Part shown: piece by piece, positions 24,241 through 34,710 of the stretch
Numbering within the stretch: the stretch's first letter is position 1
How the letters are laid out: each line of letters opens with the position of its first letter
Assembly: GCA_034509735.1 (NCBI GenBank)
Contig: JACGWO010000012.1
Span: 4,464,001 to 4,528,000 of the forward strand
Direction: 5' to 3'
DNA from: Sesamum alatum
Lineage: Eukaryota; Streptophyta; Magnoliopsida; Lamiales; Pedaliaceae
DNA length: 64,000 nt
Notes under the pieces: model-generated
What the model was told of the DNA's origin: nothing
What the model saw: only the letters and a program-made list of their open reading frames with translations
Databases searched by the model: none
Position numbers and translations under genes: made by a program

Positions 24241-24680
24241 TCAACTCAGAAAAAAACAAAAAAAAAAACAGTGTAAATGATAAACTTTTGGTCCATCTTT
24301 AACCGGAGTGGGTTAAAACTACAGTGGGTGGGGCTCCGGGGATTACGGATCTGGGCAGGGCTGTTCTGCAAATTAAATTAATTGTGGGGGTTGAAAATTT
24401 AATAATTAAAAAAAATGGTGGAATTCGAAAAAGGCCACGTGGACTAGTAGCGAGCACAGCCCCTCTGCAGTAATCCGTACTCCTCGGTTGGAGACATCCG
24501 CTGATCACAAATATCAAAACCGCATTCCCGAATTTACCAAATTGCCCACTCTTAGTTCCTTTCTTCTTTTACCCCACCTTTTTAGGGTTTTTTTTTAATT
24601 ATTTAATTTTTGAGATGAGAGTGAAATAATTTTTTAAATAAAATAAAAAAAATATTATTTTGAGAATTGACTTGGATGTG
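24241..24680. other. G+C-richer island, no gene
   Basis: 24300-24520 is much richer in G+C than its neighbours, contains a CACGTG G-box at 24436-24441, and has loosely inverted segments ('ggattacgg' and 'gtaatccgt'). No coding frame with a domain was seen; it may be a decayed promoter or element. Confidence 0.35.
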
Positions 24681-24689
24681 AATAACGAA

Positions 24690-24900
24690 ACACTGACGAA
24701 GTCATGAAATTGAGGGCTCATGACCTCATTGTTTCGAATTCCACAAATTTGTGGGTGTTGGTCTACTTTAATATTAAGTCATTGGTTTGTCACAAATAAT
24801 TGATATTAATGATTAATATTATTGATTGTCGGTGATCGAAATTCATAATATTTTTATAATTGATTCACTAAAAGAAATAATTTAAAGAACTAATAACATT
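24690..24900 (+). mobile_element. SINE-like element, degenerate copy
   Basis: Has 'gaagtcatgaaattgagggctcatgacc', a B-box-like TTTCGAATTCC, and then the shared body 'gtgggtgttggtctac ... attgatattaatgattaa'. The head is partly lost. Confidence 0.5.
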
Positions 24901-25818
24901 TCCATTATGTAAAAGATCATATGAATAGTTCCTAAAATTTGAATAAGCAATCATTTAAACTTTTAAGAAATGGGATTAATTTAGATGTAATGTGATTTGA
25001 ATTCAAAATAATAAGAGCACATGGCATCATAATAGTTGCTTTCCTTCAAATATTTGTTTCTTTATGTCTTCATAATTGATCCAACAACACAAATGATTCT
25101 CACTACGTGGGACATTTTCTAAACCTATACCTATTTTCTTCCAAAAATAGAAAATTTATATAAAAACATTAATAGATTAAACATGCGTCTCGAGTGAAAA
25201 TACAGTATTTTATGATATTTAAGCCCCTTTTTAATAGTTATTTTTTAGAGTAAATATTATCTGAATTACATTTTGATAACAACTATAATTCGTGATTCAA
25301 TCGATCACAAAATATTTAGTCATATAATTAGGCTTATTCCTGTCAAATAAATATTTTTTCTTACTTTATTAACCTAAAAAACGAGATTAGTTTTGAATTT
25401 TTCTTAAAATATGCATATGCGTAATCAATTATGAAACTATCAATTTAAATTTTAGAATTACTTTTTTTTTGTTAAGAAAAAAATAGTCGTTTAGAAATTA
25501 GTTCTCTCGTAATTGAGTATATAATTGTCATGCCATTACATCTCTCTTTTTCTTTTTTTGGTTATTGTATGCGTTATATAACAACATCAATTATTTTCCA
25601 CAAATACGATTCAGTACATATATAAAAATTTATTATTATTCCAATAAATTTAGATAAAAAATAATATAAGAAATTACTATTACAGTAGACGTACATCCAC
25701 ATAGATAAAATTCGAATTCCCCACCTTTCTGATTTTAGTTTTAAAAAATATTACCACATTTGATATCACACCATTAATTTTGCCTAAATAAAATGAAAAC
25801 ATAAAAGATACAAAAAAG
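24901..25818. other. AT-rich spacer, no gene seen
   Basis: No recognisable gene, RNA or element boundary. 'cgaattccccacc' near 25711 may be another SINE B-box remnant. Confidence 0.5.
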
Positions 25819-26050
25819 CCAATGAGGCTGAGCGTAGTTGGCGAAGTTGAGGCTCCATGATCATGAGAACATTAATTCAAACCACACCAATGTATGTGTG
25901 TTGTTCTATTTTTTTTGAGTGAAATATAATTGCATCATGAATTTCAACACTTATTATTAAAGTAGACAGATATTCATACATTAGTGGGACTCGAACCTAT
26001 AACCTCTTGTTCATGAAGCAACAACTTTGCCGACTAAGTTAGACCTCATT
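25819..26050. repeat. Head-to-head pair of SINE-like copies
   Basis: The left copy reads rightward from gccaatgaggct (25819); the right copy reads leftward and ends cctcattggc (26050). Both carry the A-box-like 'gttggcgaagttg' type head; the right copy has the better B box (GGTTCGAGTCCC on the minus strand). The outer 10 bp are perfectly inverted. Confidence 0.6.
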
Positions 26051-26560
26051 GGCTGGCTGTATGTTGATCTACATTAAAAATAGTCATACATATTTAATAT
26101 TAATAACTAATTTATTGACCGTTAATAATTAAAATTTATAATGTAAGTGTATCGATTCATTAAAAAAACACAATATTATCCTATTTTGCTTAAAATTCTT
26201 AATAATCCAATAACGAAAAAACCTACTTGTGGAGGGGTAAAATGGACATTTTACCAACGCGTATGGCAGATCTGCTAGGCGACAAACAAGGGGGTCGGCA
26301 AATGTCGGCCAGTGAGTCGGGAGACAATCTCGGCATGAAATTCCATTTTAGCCCCTCATACCGTTTAACTAAATACCCCCATCCCCCAACTTATGAAAAT
26401 CAAATATTAAAAAAAAGCCTCATTAATTTTAATTATATTAATTTCCACCCCAAGAATATAATATTAATTCTAATATTCCCCTCACCATTTACGCCTCCAC
26501 ACTGTAAAATAACCCTCACCTCCCTCCCCCACCTTCATTCTCTCTCATCTCTCATTCTTT
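26051..26560 (+). promoter_or_regulatory. Upstream region of the U-box gene
   Basis: Between the SINE pair and the U-box gene the sequence becomes C/T-rich (26490-26570), with 'ctctctcatctctcattc'-type Y patches typical of plant core promoters and 5' leaders. No convincing TATA box was identified. The 152-codon frame at 26227-26685 overlaps the leader and has no recognisable domain. Confidence 0.4.
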
Positions 26561-26689
26561 CTCTCACTAAAAATCTGCTGATCCGAATACGGAAACTTGA
26601 TGTTTTTGGAAAGAGACTTGAGTTTTTGACGTTAATGCGAGTTTGCTCGTTTGATGAAGCCGCCTTGGATCGTTGTTTCGGTTGATTAG

Positions 26690-27386
26690 GTATGTTTTGT
26701 TCCGGTTGCAATCTGAGCGCATTTTTTGTATGGCTTGATGACCTTTTTTTGGTTTTGGAATCAAAGTGTTGTGTATTGTGGGGATTTCTGGTGAGATGTG
26801 TGTAGTTTTTGGAAGTGTTTTCATTGTTTGAGTCTTTCTAATATTGATTGATTTGGAGCTGAGGCGATATGTTTAGCAAAAAAGGAAAAATGAAAAGATT
26901 TATCAGCTGATGGCCTGTTACCTTTATTTGGATATGATGTTGAATTTCCCATTTGACATTTTTACCCCACTTTTAATGCACATTTTCTTTCCGTTTTGGC
27001 ATTTTTAACAGTTTCCCATTGGAAATTTGGAAGTAATTGTTTTCAGCTATCAATTTTAGTTTTTTGGCGCAATGTGGATTATTTCTTGGTGTAGTTCGCT
27101 TGTTTTTGAGTTGTTAAGGAGAGGACTATTTAATCCTTATTTTCTTTTTTCTATGGATGGCGTTGATGGGTAATTATTAATGAGTTCCTTTTATTAAGTT
27201 GATTTGACAAAGGTAATGATATTGGTGGTCTTCATTGGTTCGCTATTTAGAACAATCAGTTGGTCAAAGAAATGGGTTCAATAGTTTCTGCTGGGTTAAA
27301 TTAATAGTTCATTTTGCTAGTAATGATGATTTCCTTTTTTCAAAAAAAAAAAAAAGATGAGTTTAACGTTTTTATCTGTTTTCCAG
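26690..27386 (+). other. Probable 5' leader intron of the U-box gene
   Basis: Donor tgattag|gtatgttt and acceptor ttttccag|ttttctc frame a 697-bp T-rich stretch just before the ATG exon. T-richness and consensus sites support an intron in the untranslated leader; the transcript start is not visible. Confidence 0.6.
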
Positions 27387-27435
27387 TTTTCTCAAAGTTC
27401 TGTTGTAAAAGTACACAATTCTTTCCACGCCCAAC

Positions 27436-30400
27436 ATGGACACTTCTGAGATTGAGGAAAATTTAATCTTCATTGGCGAGCCAAAGGTATGGACATGTAA
27501 ATGCACGGATTTGTTTGTTTCATGGTTATGCTTTTTGAATTTGTTTGTTTATTGTATTTTAGTAGTTGATTTTATTTTGGCAATGAGTACATCTGCTCTG
27601 CATGATACTTGAGGTTTTAGTGATTTCATTCTCAATCTATAGCTTTCTTAAGTTTAAAGCCGTCGTGGCCCAGTAACTGCATAGTGCTTCAAGCTTAAAT
27701 TCATTCTTTTCTCAAGTAGCTGGCTATTTCTAGATTTTGGAGTTAATATATACAGCTCAGTTTTGCATAACCTCTTGGACTAATATTGCTGTTTGTTGTC
27801 TTCATGATGGAACTCCATGCTGCAAGTAGTGGTTTTCTCTTAGTATATTGAAACACATGGTTGTTGGTGCAGTTACATGGCGAGATGTGCAAGAGCCTAT
27901 GTGCTATGTATGTTAAAGTGTTGACGATATTTCCCGACCTAGAAGCAGCTCGGCCAAGGAGTACGTCTGGCATTCAGGCACTGTGTACTCTGCACATAGC
28001 ACTTGAGAAGACCAAGAATGTTCTACAACACTGCGCGGATTGTAGTAAACTTTATTTGGTATGTATGGTCCTTGCTGCATTTTCTATTTCATCAATTTTG
28101 CAAATTCTCCTCAGAAAATCAGAACAGTAGTAGCCTCTCCCGTCATATTTCACAATGAAGTCTACATGAGTCGACATTATTTTCATCTTCATAGCTGTCA
28201 TGTTGGTTTAATTGTTTATATGTTTTTCAACCTTCTTGCTTATTGCCTGAATTAGTATCATATAATGTGGTTTAAACAAGTTAACATGCTTCTGGAGACA
28301 TATTTGAAAGCAGAACTGCTATTATATATGGTCAGAACAGAACATTAAATATGGATGTGGCTGCATGGCTAGTGGGATAGGGAGTGTCCATACAGAGATT
28401 TACTGGAATTCCCCTTCCGTTTGTGTTTCTCATTGTCCTCCTCTATGCTTGCACTCCTTTACATTTGTGACTTTATTACTCTTTTATGTCATCAGGCAAT
28501 CACTGGAGACTCTGTCGTTTTGAAATTTGAGAAGGCAAGATGTGCCCTAGAAGATAGTTTAAAGCGGGTTGAAGATATTGTTCCACAAGCCATTGGTGGT
28601 CAGGTACTGGGTTGTGCTTGTTTTCCCTGAATTCTGATTAACATGGTCTAACTTTTGAAGTTATTCTTTTTATAGAGTTATTTTCGATTAGCGTTGCTTC
28701 ACTAGAAAGATTTTCTGATCTTGAATAATGATTTTTTCCAGATTGCTGAAATTTTAGTTGAACTTGGAAGGATTGAGTTCTCACTTGATCCAGTGGAGAA
28801 GCAAATTGGTGATGAGATCATTGCATTGCTCCAACAGGGGAGAAACTTCAACAACAGTTCTAATGACAACAATGAGCTTGAATCGTTTCACCAAGCTGCT
28901 GGCAAACTGGGCATCACCTCTTCAAGAGCAGCGCTTAGAGAGAGAAGGGCTTTGAAGAAGCTCATAGAAAGGGCCCGGGCTGAGGAAGACAAAAGAAAAG
29001 AGTCGATTATTGCTTATCTTCTGCATCTGATGAGAAAGTACTCAAAGTTGTTCAGAAGTGAGTTGTCAGATGACAATGACTCACAGGGTTCAACACCTTG
29101 CTCGCCAACTGTCCAAGGATCTTTGGATGATGGCGTTGTGCTTGGGCGCAATGGCTGTGCTTTTGATCGGCAACTTTCAAAGCTCAGTTCTTTCAATTTC
29201 AAGCCACACTTCAGGAGATCAGAGCAGATGCCTGTCCCTCCAGAAGAGTTAAGGTGTCCAATATCATTGCAACTTATGTACGACCCAGTTATTATAGCTT
29301 CTGGGCAAACATATGAAAGGATTTGCATAGAAAAATGGTTCAGCGATGGGCACAATACTTGTCCTAAAACTCAGCAACAGCTCCCTCATCTTTCTTTGAC
29401 TCCCAATTATTGTGTTAAGGGTCTGGTTACTAGTTGGTGTGAACAGAATGGGATTCCTATTCCAGATGGACCACCAGAGTCGCTCGATCTCAACTACTGG
29501 AGGTTAGTGTTGTCAGAAAGTGACTCAGCAAATTCAAAATCATTGGAAAGTGTTGGTTCATGCAAGTTCAAGGGCGTTAAGGTGGTACCTTTGAATGACA
29601 GTGGCATCATCGAGGAGGCTGAAGGAAATGAAGAGGAAGCTGTTTCCACACAGGAGGATGATTGTGAAGTTCATGGGATTGAAAGATATGAGGAGTTTTT
29701 GAAAATCTTAGAAGAGGATGACCTGATGAAGAAAATCAAAGTGGTGGAGCAAATAAGGCACTTGCTAAAAGATGACGAAGAAGCCAGGATTTATATGGGG
29801 GCTAATGGTTTTGTGGAAGCATTACTGCGCTTTCTGGAGTCTGCTGTCTCAGCCAGGAACGGGATGGGTCAGGAAGTTGGAGCTATGGCACTCTTTAACC
29901 TTGCTGTAAATAATAACAGGTATGCTAAGTTATATGTTCTGAGTTCTGAGTCTCTTAGTAGCTCCACTATAGAGGCACTGCACTTTTGAGAATTGTTTTA
30001 CTTGGGTTGCCAAAAATAAGAATACCTCTCTTTTTCATAATTGCAATCTTGTTGTGCTAGCATGTGTTGACATCTATCATGTCTATCTTTAGCTTGCACA
30101 TACTGTGACACCATAACTCCCTACCATTATATCCTTTGAACTTTTGAAGGCAAAAGTGCAAAGATAATAAAATTTCAGTTTCTCAACTAAATTACTTGCG
30201 TGAACAGTCAATTCCAAACATTTCATTTGGAATAGAGTGAGCACTGTGCTCTCCTGAAATATATTTCGCATTATATGAAGAATTCTTGTAATTTGTCTGA
30301 AGTAAAAGTGAAATTTACTGAACATCAAAAGCATGGGTTGTTAGTCATTTGGCATATTTCCATCCTAATTTCATCTGATTGGAAGTATACTACCATAAAT

Positions 30401-31654
30401 AGACCTACACAATGTTGAGGTATAACTAACTCTATTAACAGATTGTAGGCACTCGGGATATTCTTGGTTGCTTTGTGTTTTTATGTTCTTACAATTTGGA
30501 ATGCTCCTGCTGCAAATTTTTGGTTAAATTATAGCCAATCAAGTTGCATTAGTGGTTTTATATGGATGCATTCAAGTCTGGTAAGGGAGGATTGATAGTT
30601 TCGTTGGCATTGTTTACAGTGTATTTACACCAGTGCTGTTAACCCTTTAGTTTGCCTGAAATTTTCTTCCATGCAAGACATTTTATGAAAATATTATTAC
30701 TTGGTGGTGGAATCCGTCACAGAGAATAGACATATGCATGCACGCACGCGCGCGCACACACACACACATAAACGCGCAAGCTCACATGCACATTGCATAT
30801 ATGATTGATTGATTCACTGGAAGAGTATTCTCTGTGCTTAATGTGGTAATTTTTCTGTGCGTTTCAGAAACAAAGAATTGATGTTGGCAGCAGGAGTACT
30901 TCCAATATTGGAGAAAATGATTGCTAATACTGATTGTGTTGGAGCAGCAACAGCCCTTTACCTGAATCTTTCTTGTCTTGAGGAGGCAAAGCCCGTTATT
31001 GGAAGTAGCGAGGCTGTACCTTTCTTGATCTGGGTCCTTAAGAATGAAAGTGATGAGCAATCTAAGCTTGATGCCCTTCACGCTCTCTATAACGTTTCCA
31101 GTAGTCCTGCCAATATCCCTCAGCTTCTGTCAGCTGGCATTATTGAGGCTCTCCAAGCTCTTATTACACATCCGAGCGACCACCCCTGGACTGAGAGATG
31201 CATTGCCGTGTTAATCTATTTAGGTTCAAGCAAAACCGCAAGAGACCAGATGATAATGGCTCCCGGTCTCATTAGTTCCCTTGCTACTATTCTGGATGTT
31301 GGTGAACCTGTTGAACAAGAACAAGCAGCAGCATGCCTTCTGATACTATGTAATTCAAACGAGACATGCAGCCAAATGGTCCTTCAAGAAGGGGTGATAC
31401 CTTCACTGGTCTCAATTTCAGTAAACGGAACGGTGAGAGGGAAACAGAAAGCACAAAAGCTTCTGATGTTGTTCCGGGAGCAGCGGCAGCGAGACCCATC
31501 ACCTGTTCCTACTCGGCCAAGGGCTGAGAGTAATGACGTGCCCTTGCCTGCTGAAGATCCAAAGCCTCTATCCAAGTCGGTCTCGAGAAGAAAAGTCGGA
31601 AAGGCATTTAGTTTTTGGCGGAAGAACAAGAGTTTCTCCGTATACCAGTGTTAA
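27436..31654 (+). CDS. PUB45: U-box/ARM-repeat E3 ubiquitin ligase (PUB45/PUB6 type)
   Basis: Five coding exons: 27436-27486, 27873-28058, 28496-28603, 28742-29919, 30868-31654. All joints are GT-AG and keep frame, giving 769 residues, the length I recall for Arabidopsis PUB45. A leader intron (26690-27386) is likely. The U-box lies at about residues 283-356, starting EELRCPISLQLMYDPV and including GQTYER and CPKT. It recruits the E2 enzyme without zinc. Before it is the plant U-box N-terminal domain; after it, ARM repeats (about 430-720) for substrate binding, then a basic Ser-rich tail ending FSVYQC. The family acts in cytosol/nucleus in hormone, defence and phosphate signalling; the substrate here is unknown. 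The long 29920-30867 intron holds a (CA)n/(CG)n microsatellite. Family assignment is firm; the exact paralogue is not. Confidence 0.95.
30739..30778. repeat. (CG)n/(CA)n microsatellite in intron 4 of the U-box gene
   Basis: Alternating purine-pyrimidine run of CACG, CGCG and CACA units inside an intron. Such tracts can adopt Z-DNA in vitro; no function is implied. Confidence 0.8.
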
Positions 31655-32033
31655 AAACTGTTGCTAGCTTAGTTCTCTGGTTACCGCTGTAAAGTTGTGC
31701 TGTTCTTGTCGTATTTTCTGCCTCGTTTTGAGGCTCTGCGTCTTTTCGTTTCTCTTTTGTAGGGATGTAGAGGGGATCTGCCTGGCCGGTGGGTGCTGCG
31801 CAATCCTAGGATGATAGTTCATGTATTAGTATAAATTTACCATAGAAGATCAATGCGTTCAACGAAATCTTTAGCCAAACTTAGGTGTGAATAGTTTGTT
31901 GTAAATCCTGGGATTCAGCTCTGCAGCTGAGTACTATTTTGATATAAGCCATATATATATATATCATAAAATTCAAAATTGAGCCCCAGATCTGTAGATA
32001 TCTGTATATAAACTGGTAATGGAATATCAACAA
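31655..32033 (+). other. 3' untranslated region of the U-box gene and spacer
   Basis: Follows the stop codon of the U-box gene. T-rich sequence and 'aataaattt'-like elements are consistent with a 3' UTR; the polyadenylation site cannot be fixed. An (AT)n run is near 31952-31966. Confidence 0.5.
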
Positions 32034-32280
32034 GCCTGTCTAGCTTAGTTAGTAGAGCGCCAGGCTCTTTACCTTGTGGTTTGGGTTACTTATCTGGATG
32101 GGGTCAATGGGTGACCAAGAAGGCCTATGGCCTATGTTGTCGATCTCCATTGCACTTGGGAGGGGTGCCACTTAAGCTCGGCCCAAGTGGTCAAGCTTAC
32201 GTCATAATTTGTGGTAGAGGGGCCTGCGTTGGCGCGGCCCCAGCTCAAACCTTGTGGGTTTGGCTTCTTTGAGCCCCACA
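32034..32280 (+). pseudogene. tRNA-Lys pseudogene split by about 170 bp
   Basis: 32034-32085 closely resembles the 5' two-thirds of plant tRNA-Lys (GCCTGTCTAGCTTAGTTAG, AGAGCGCCAGGCTCTTTACC). The T-arm half is missing there. A second piece at 32249-32280 (accttgtgg ... gagccccaca) resembles the 3' half. The 9-mer accttgtgg occurs at both junctions (32071-32079 and 32249-32257), as if a segment of about 170 bp had inserted or a partial duplication had occurred. Not a functional tRNA. Confidence 0.6.
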
Positions 32281-32425
32281 ATCTCAGATTTCGGTACATA
32301 AATACTGAATTTTCAAAGTATATATCACACTACAAATTTACCACTTCAACATTATGGGACAAACATAACTATAAACAAGCAACTTCCTTGTATTGTTTCA
32401 CTACACATATATATGGAGTAGGAAT

Positions 32426-33958
32426 TCATTGTTCATCTCTGCTTCTTGCCTTCCTCTTCTTACCAGTCACTTTCTTCTCACGTCCTCCTTCAATTTTCCC
32501 AACACGTTCGCTCCTTTTCTTGCACAAAAACTTGACAACTTTCTCCATGGCAGCATCCACATCTTCACTCTTCATCAGCTCCTCAGCAACCTCGGCTGGT
32601 GTCACCTCCACCTCCACCATCAGCCTCTCGATCTCATTGAATCTGCAGTGGCTCTTGATTCCAAGATAGTTTGACGCAAGAATCTTGAACCCGCTAAACG
32701 TGCAATACGACATGTGGACGTGCATGTCCATACGCCCTGGCCTCAGCAATGCAGGGTCTAACCTGTCTTTGTGATTTGTCGTTAGCACGATGATCCTCTC
32801 GTCCCCACAGCTCGACCACAGCCCATCAATGAAGTTCAGCAATCCGGATAATGTAAACTGGTTCTGTTGTCATGATAATCGTCAGCTTAAGCAAAGTAGC
32901 TCCTGAACGAAGTAGCATCAAGAACAAAAGTTTACCTTCTTGATCATAGGATTAGGACTGTATTCACCTCCATCTTCTCTGTTCTCTAAGTTAATGCTGC
33001 AGTCTATATCCTCTATCACGAGGATTGATCGATTCTTGGTCGTTACCAGCAGCCGCCTGAGCTCTGCGTTGCTATGCAGGCTTGCGAGCTCCAAGTCGTA
33101 AACGTGGAACTTGAGGTAATTAGCCATGGCTGCAACCAAGCTGGATTTGCCTGTTCCAGGAGGCCCATACAGCAGATATCCCCTTTTCCATGCCTTTCCC
33201 ACCCGTTTGTAGAAATGCCGCCTCCTCACAAACCGGTTCAAGTCTTCTATCAGCTCCTGCTTGAGCGTTGGATCCATTGCCAACGTGTCGAATGTGGATG
33301 GATGCTGAAGATTGACAGAGCCCCAAGGCCCCCACGCTCCATCCACTTCACCGTAGTAACCGAGTGCATGGATTCTTACCACCTTTTTCTCCTCCTTTAT
33401 GGCCTTTGATCTCTCCAGCACAAAAGGCAGGTAAGAATCTAGTACCTTGTCCTTAAACTTCTTGTCGAATCTCAGCTCAAATGATTTTCGTTCCACGATT
33501 TCATTGGAGAAGTTGTTGTTGTCGGAGTCCAAAGTAGTCTTCTGAGTTTCCACGCAGACGAACTTCCATTTGAGCAACATCCCGTCAAAGTTGTCGATGA
33601 TTTCCTCGCCCTTGTTGATTGTGACTGAGAGATTCTTCTCTCGAGGCACCTTGGACACTTTGAGCTGCTTGACGGAGGTGTTGATTCTCGTCCTTAGATA
33701 GACCTCCGCTGCTTCGAAAACCTCATTGTTGGATAAACCATTCGTTTCATCTATGATAATGCACATAGTGGAAGAGAGATTTCCCATCAGGAATCCAAGT
33801 TTGGACATGATCTTCTCTTGGAGTCCCTTTGGAACAATCTGATTGCTGACATTCTGGACTTCGTTGATCACGGTCCGAACCAGCACAGCTGATGCTGCAA
33901 AAGTTGTGTATGTTGACAGCACTGCTGATGTTGATGGCATGTCTGAAAGGGAAAACAT
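32426..33958 (-). CDS. BCS1-like AAA-ATPase (AATP1/ASD/HSR4-type)
   Basis: Two exons on the minus strand, 33958-32936 and 32863-32426, joined by a 72-bp GT-AG intron; 486 residues. I start at ATG 33958 (MFSLSDMPST); the longer frame to 33997 would begin at TTG. A hydrophobic N-terminal segment (about 11-31) is a likely membrane anchor, followed by the AAA-associated N domain. Walker A GPPGTGKSS lies at about 265-273 and Walker B ILVIEDID at about 312-319; sensor-1 IIVLTTNH and the DPALLRPGRMD region are in exon 2. The tail is Lys/Arg-rich. Relatives are BCS1-like ATPases of mitochondria or ER, many induced by salicylate, pathogens or abiotic stress. Substrate unknown. Converges on the U-box gene (771 bp apart). 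Confidence 0.92.
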
Positions 33959-34110
33959 TGTTCCTTTTTCCCTTCTTCTTGGGATTAAAAATACCAACTG
34001 AATAAGGACAGTGAAAGGAGCTCAGATCAGGGGATCTGCTGTTTCTTTCCTTGTCCTTTGTTTTTTTATCAAGAACTCATAGGTTTTTGTATTTTTTAAC
34101 GTAGAGGTGG

Positions 34111-34202
34111 GATTTTATAGCAGTTGAGTTTCTGACTGGATCTTTCATTGGAAGCTGTCTGAAAGAAAAAGCTTGCTTGACGAGTAGTCCATTGCCAGTC
34201 AA
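34111..34202 (-). promoter_or_regulatory. Probable promoter of the AAA-ATPase gene: TATA box and W-boxes
   Basis: On the minus strand CTATAAAATC (34120-34111) is a good TATA box about 155 bp before the ATG. Upstream are W-box cores: TTGACT on the minus strand (34202-34197) and TTGAC on the plus strand (34177-34181). W-boxes bind WRKY factors and suit this stress-inducible family, but short motifs like these also occur by chance. Confidence 0.5.
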
Positions 34203-34710
34203 AACTATCTATCTTCTTGAGCAAGTTGTAGAAGAAAAGTCCCTCTAGAGATTAAAAAAAGTATACACAATTCTTGACCTGTTCTATGTTTTTCTAGATA
34301 GTAAACTTAACATTAATAATGGATATATGATAGGAAAGAAGAAGAATTTACGTCGAAATCAAGAATATACATCGTACCAAATACCGCTTGGGCAATGATA
34401 ATCTGAACCATTGAAGTAGGAACATCACAACAGTACATGTAATGTGTTAGACCTTAAAGGATTCTCCAACTAAACACTCATCCCGGCGAAAACAATAGTT
34501 AATGAAATACTATTAGCTAAAGCTCTACTTTACATACAGAACTATTGGATTTATGACTGATTCGGCACAAATTTCTGCAACGTGTCTATATGTAAACTAG
34601 CAACAGAACTTGAACACTCTGCTCATTTGTTCTGTTCTCGTGCAAAAACCAGCTTCTCGACTCAGTTTTGATGCAAGTCTTGCTCTTTAAGTACGCTTCC
34701 TTGATTGTTA
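34203..34710. other. Spacer and 3' UTR of the next minus-strand gene
   Basis: Holds the downstream flank of the gene ending at 34711. No other gene or element was recognised. Confidence 0.5.

Noticed and set aside
26227..26685. 152-codon open frame before the U-box gene
   Set aside because: It has no recognisable domain, spans the promoter and the C/T-rich leader, and ends at the predicted leader intron donor. Best explained as chance.
29014..29355. 113-codon antisense frame in the U-box gene
   Set aside because: A shadow of the conserved U-box exon on the other strand.
32034..32110. Functional tRNA-Lys
   Set aside because: The T arm and 3' acceptor strand are missing from the contiguous sequence, so it cannot fold.
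33959..33997. Longer N-terminus for the AAA-ATPase (13 extra residues)
   Set aside because: The codon at 33997 is TTG, not ATG; relatives start at the MFSLSDMP position.
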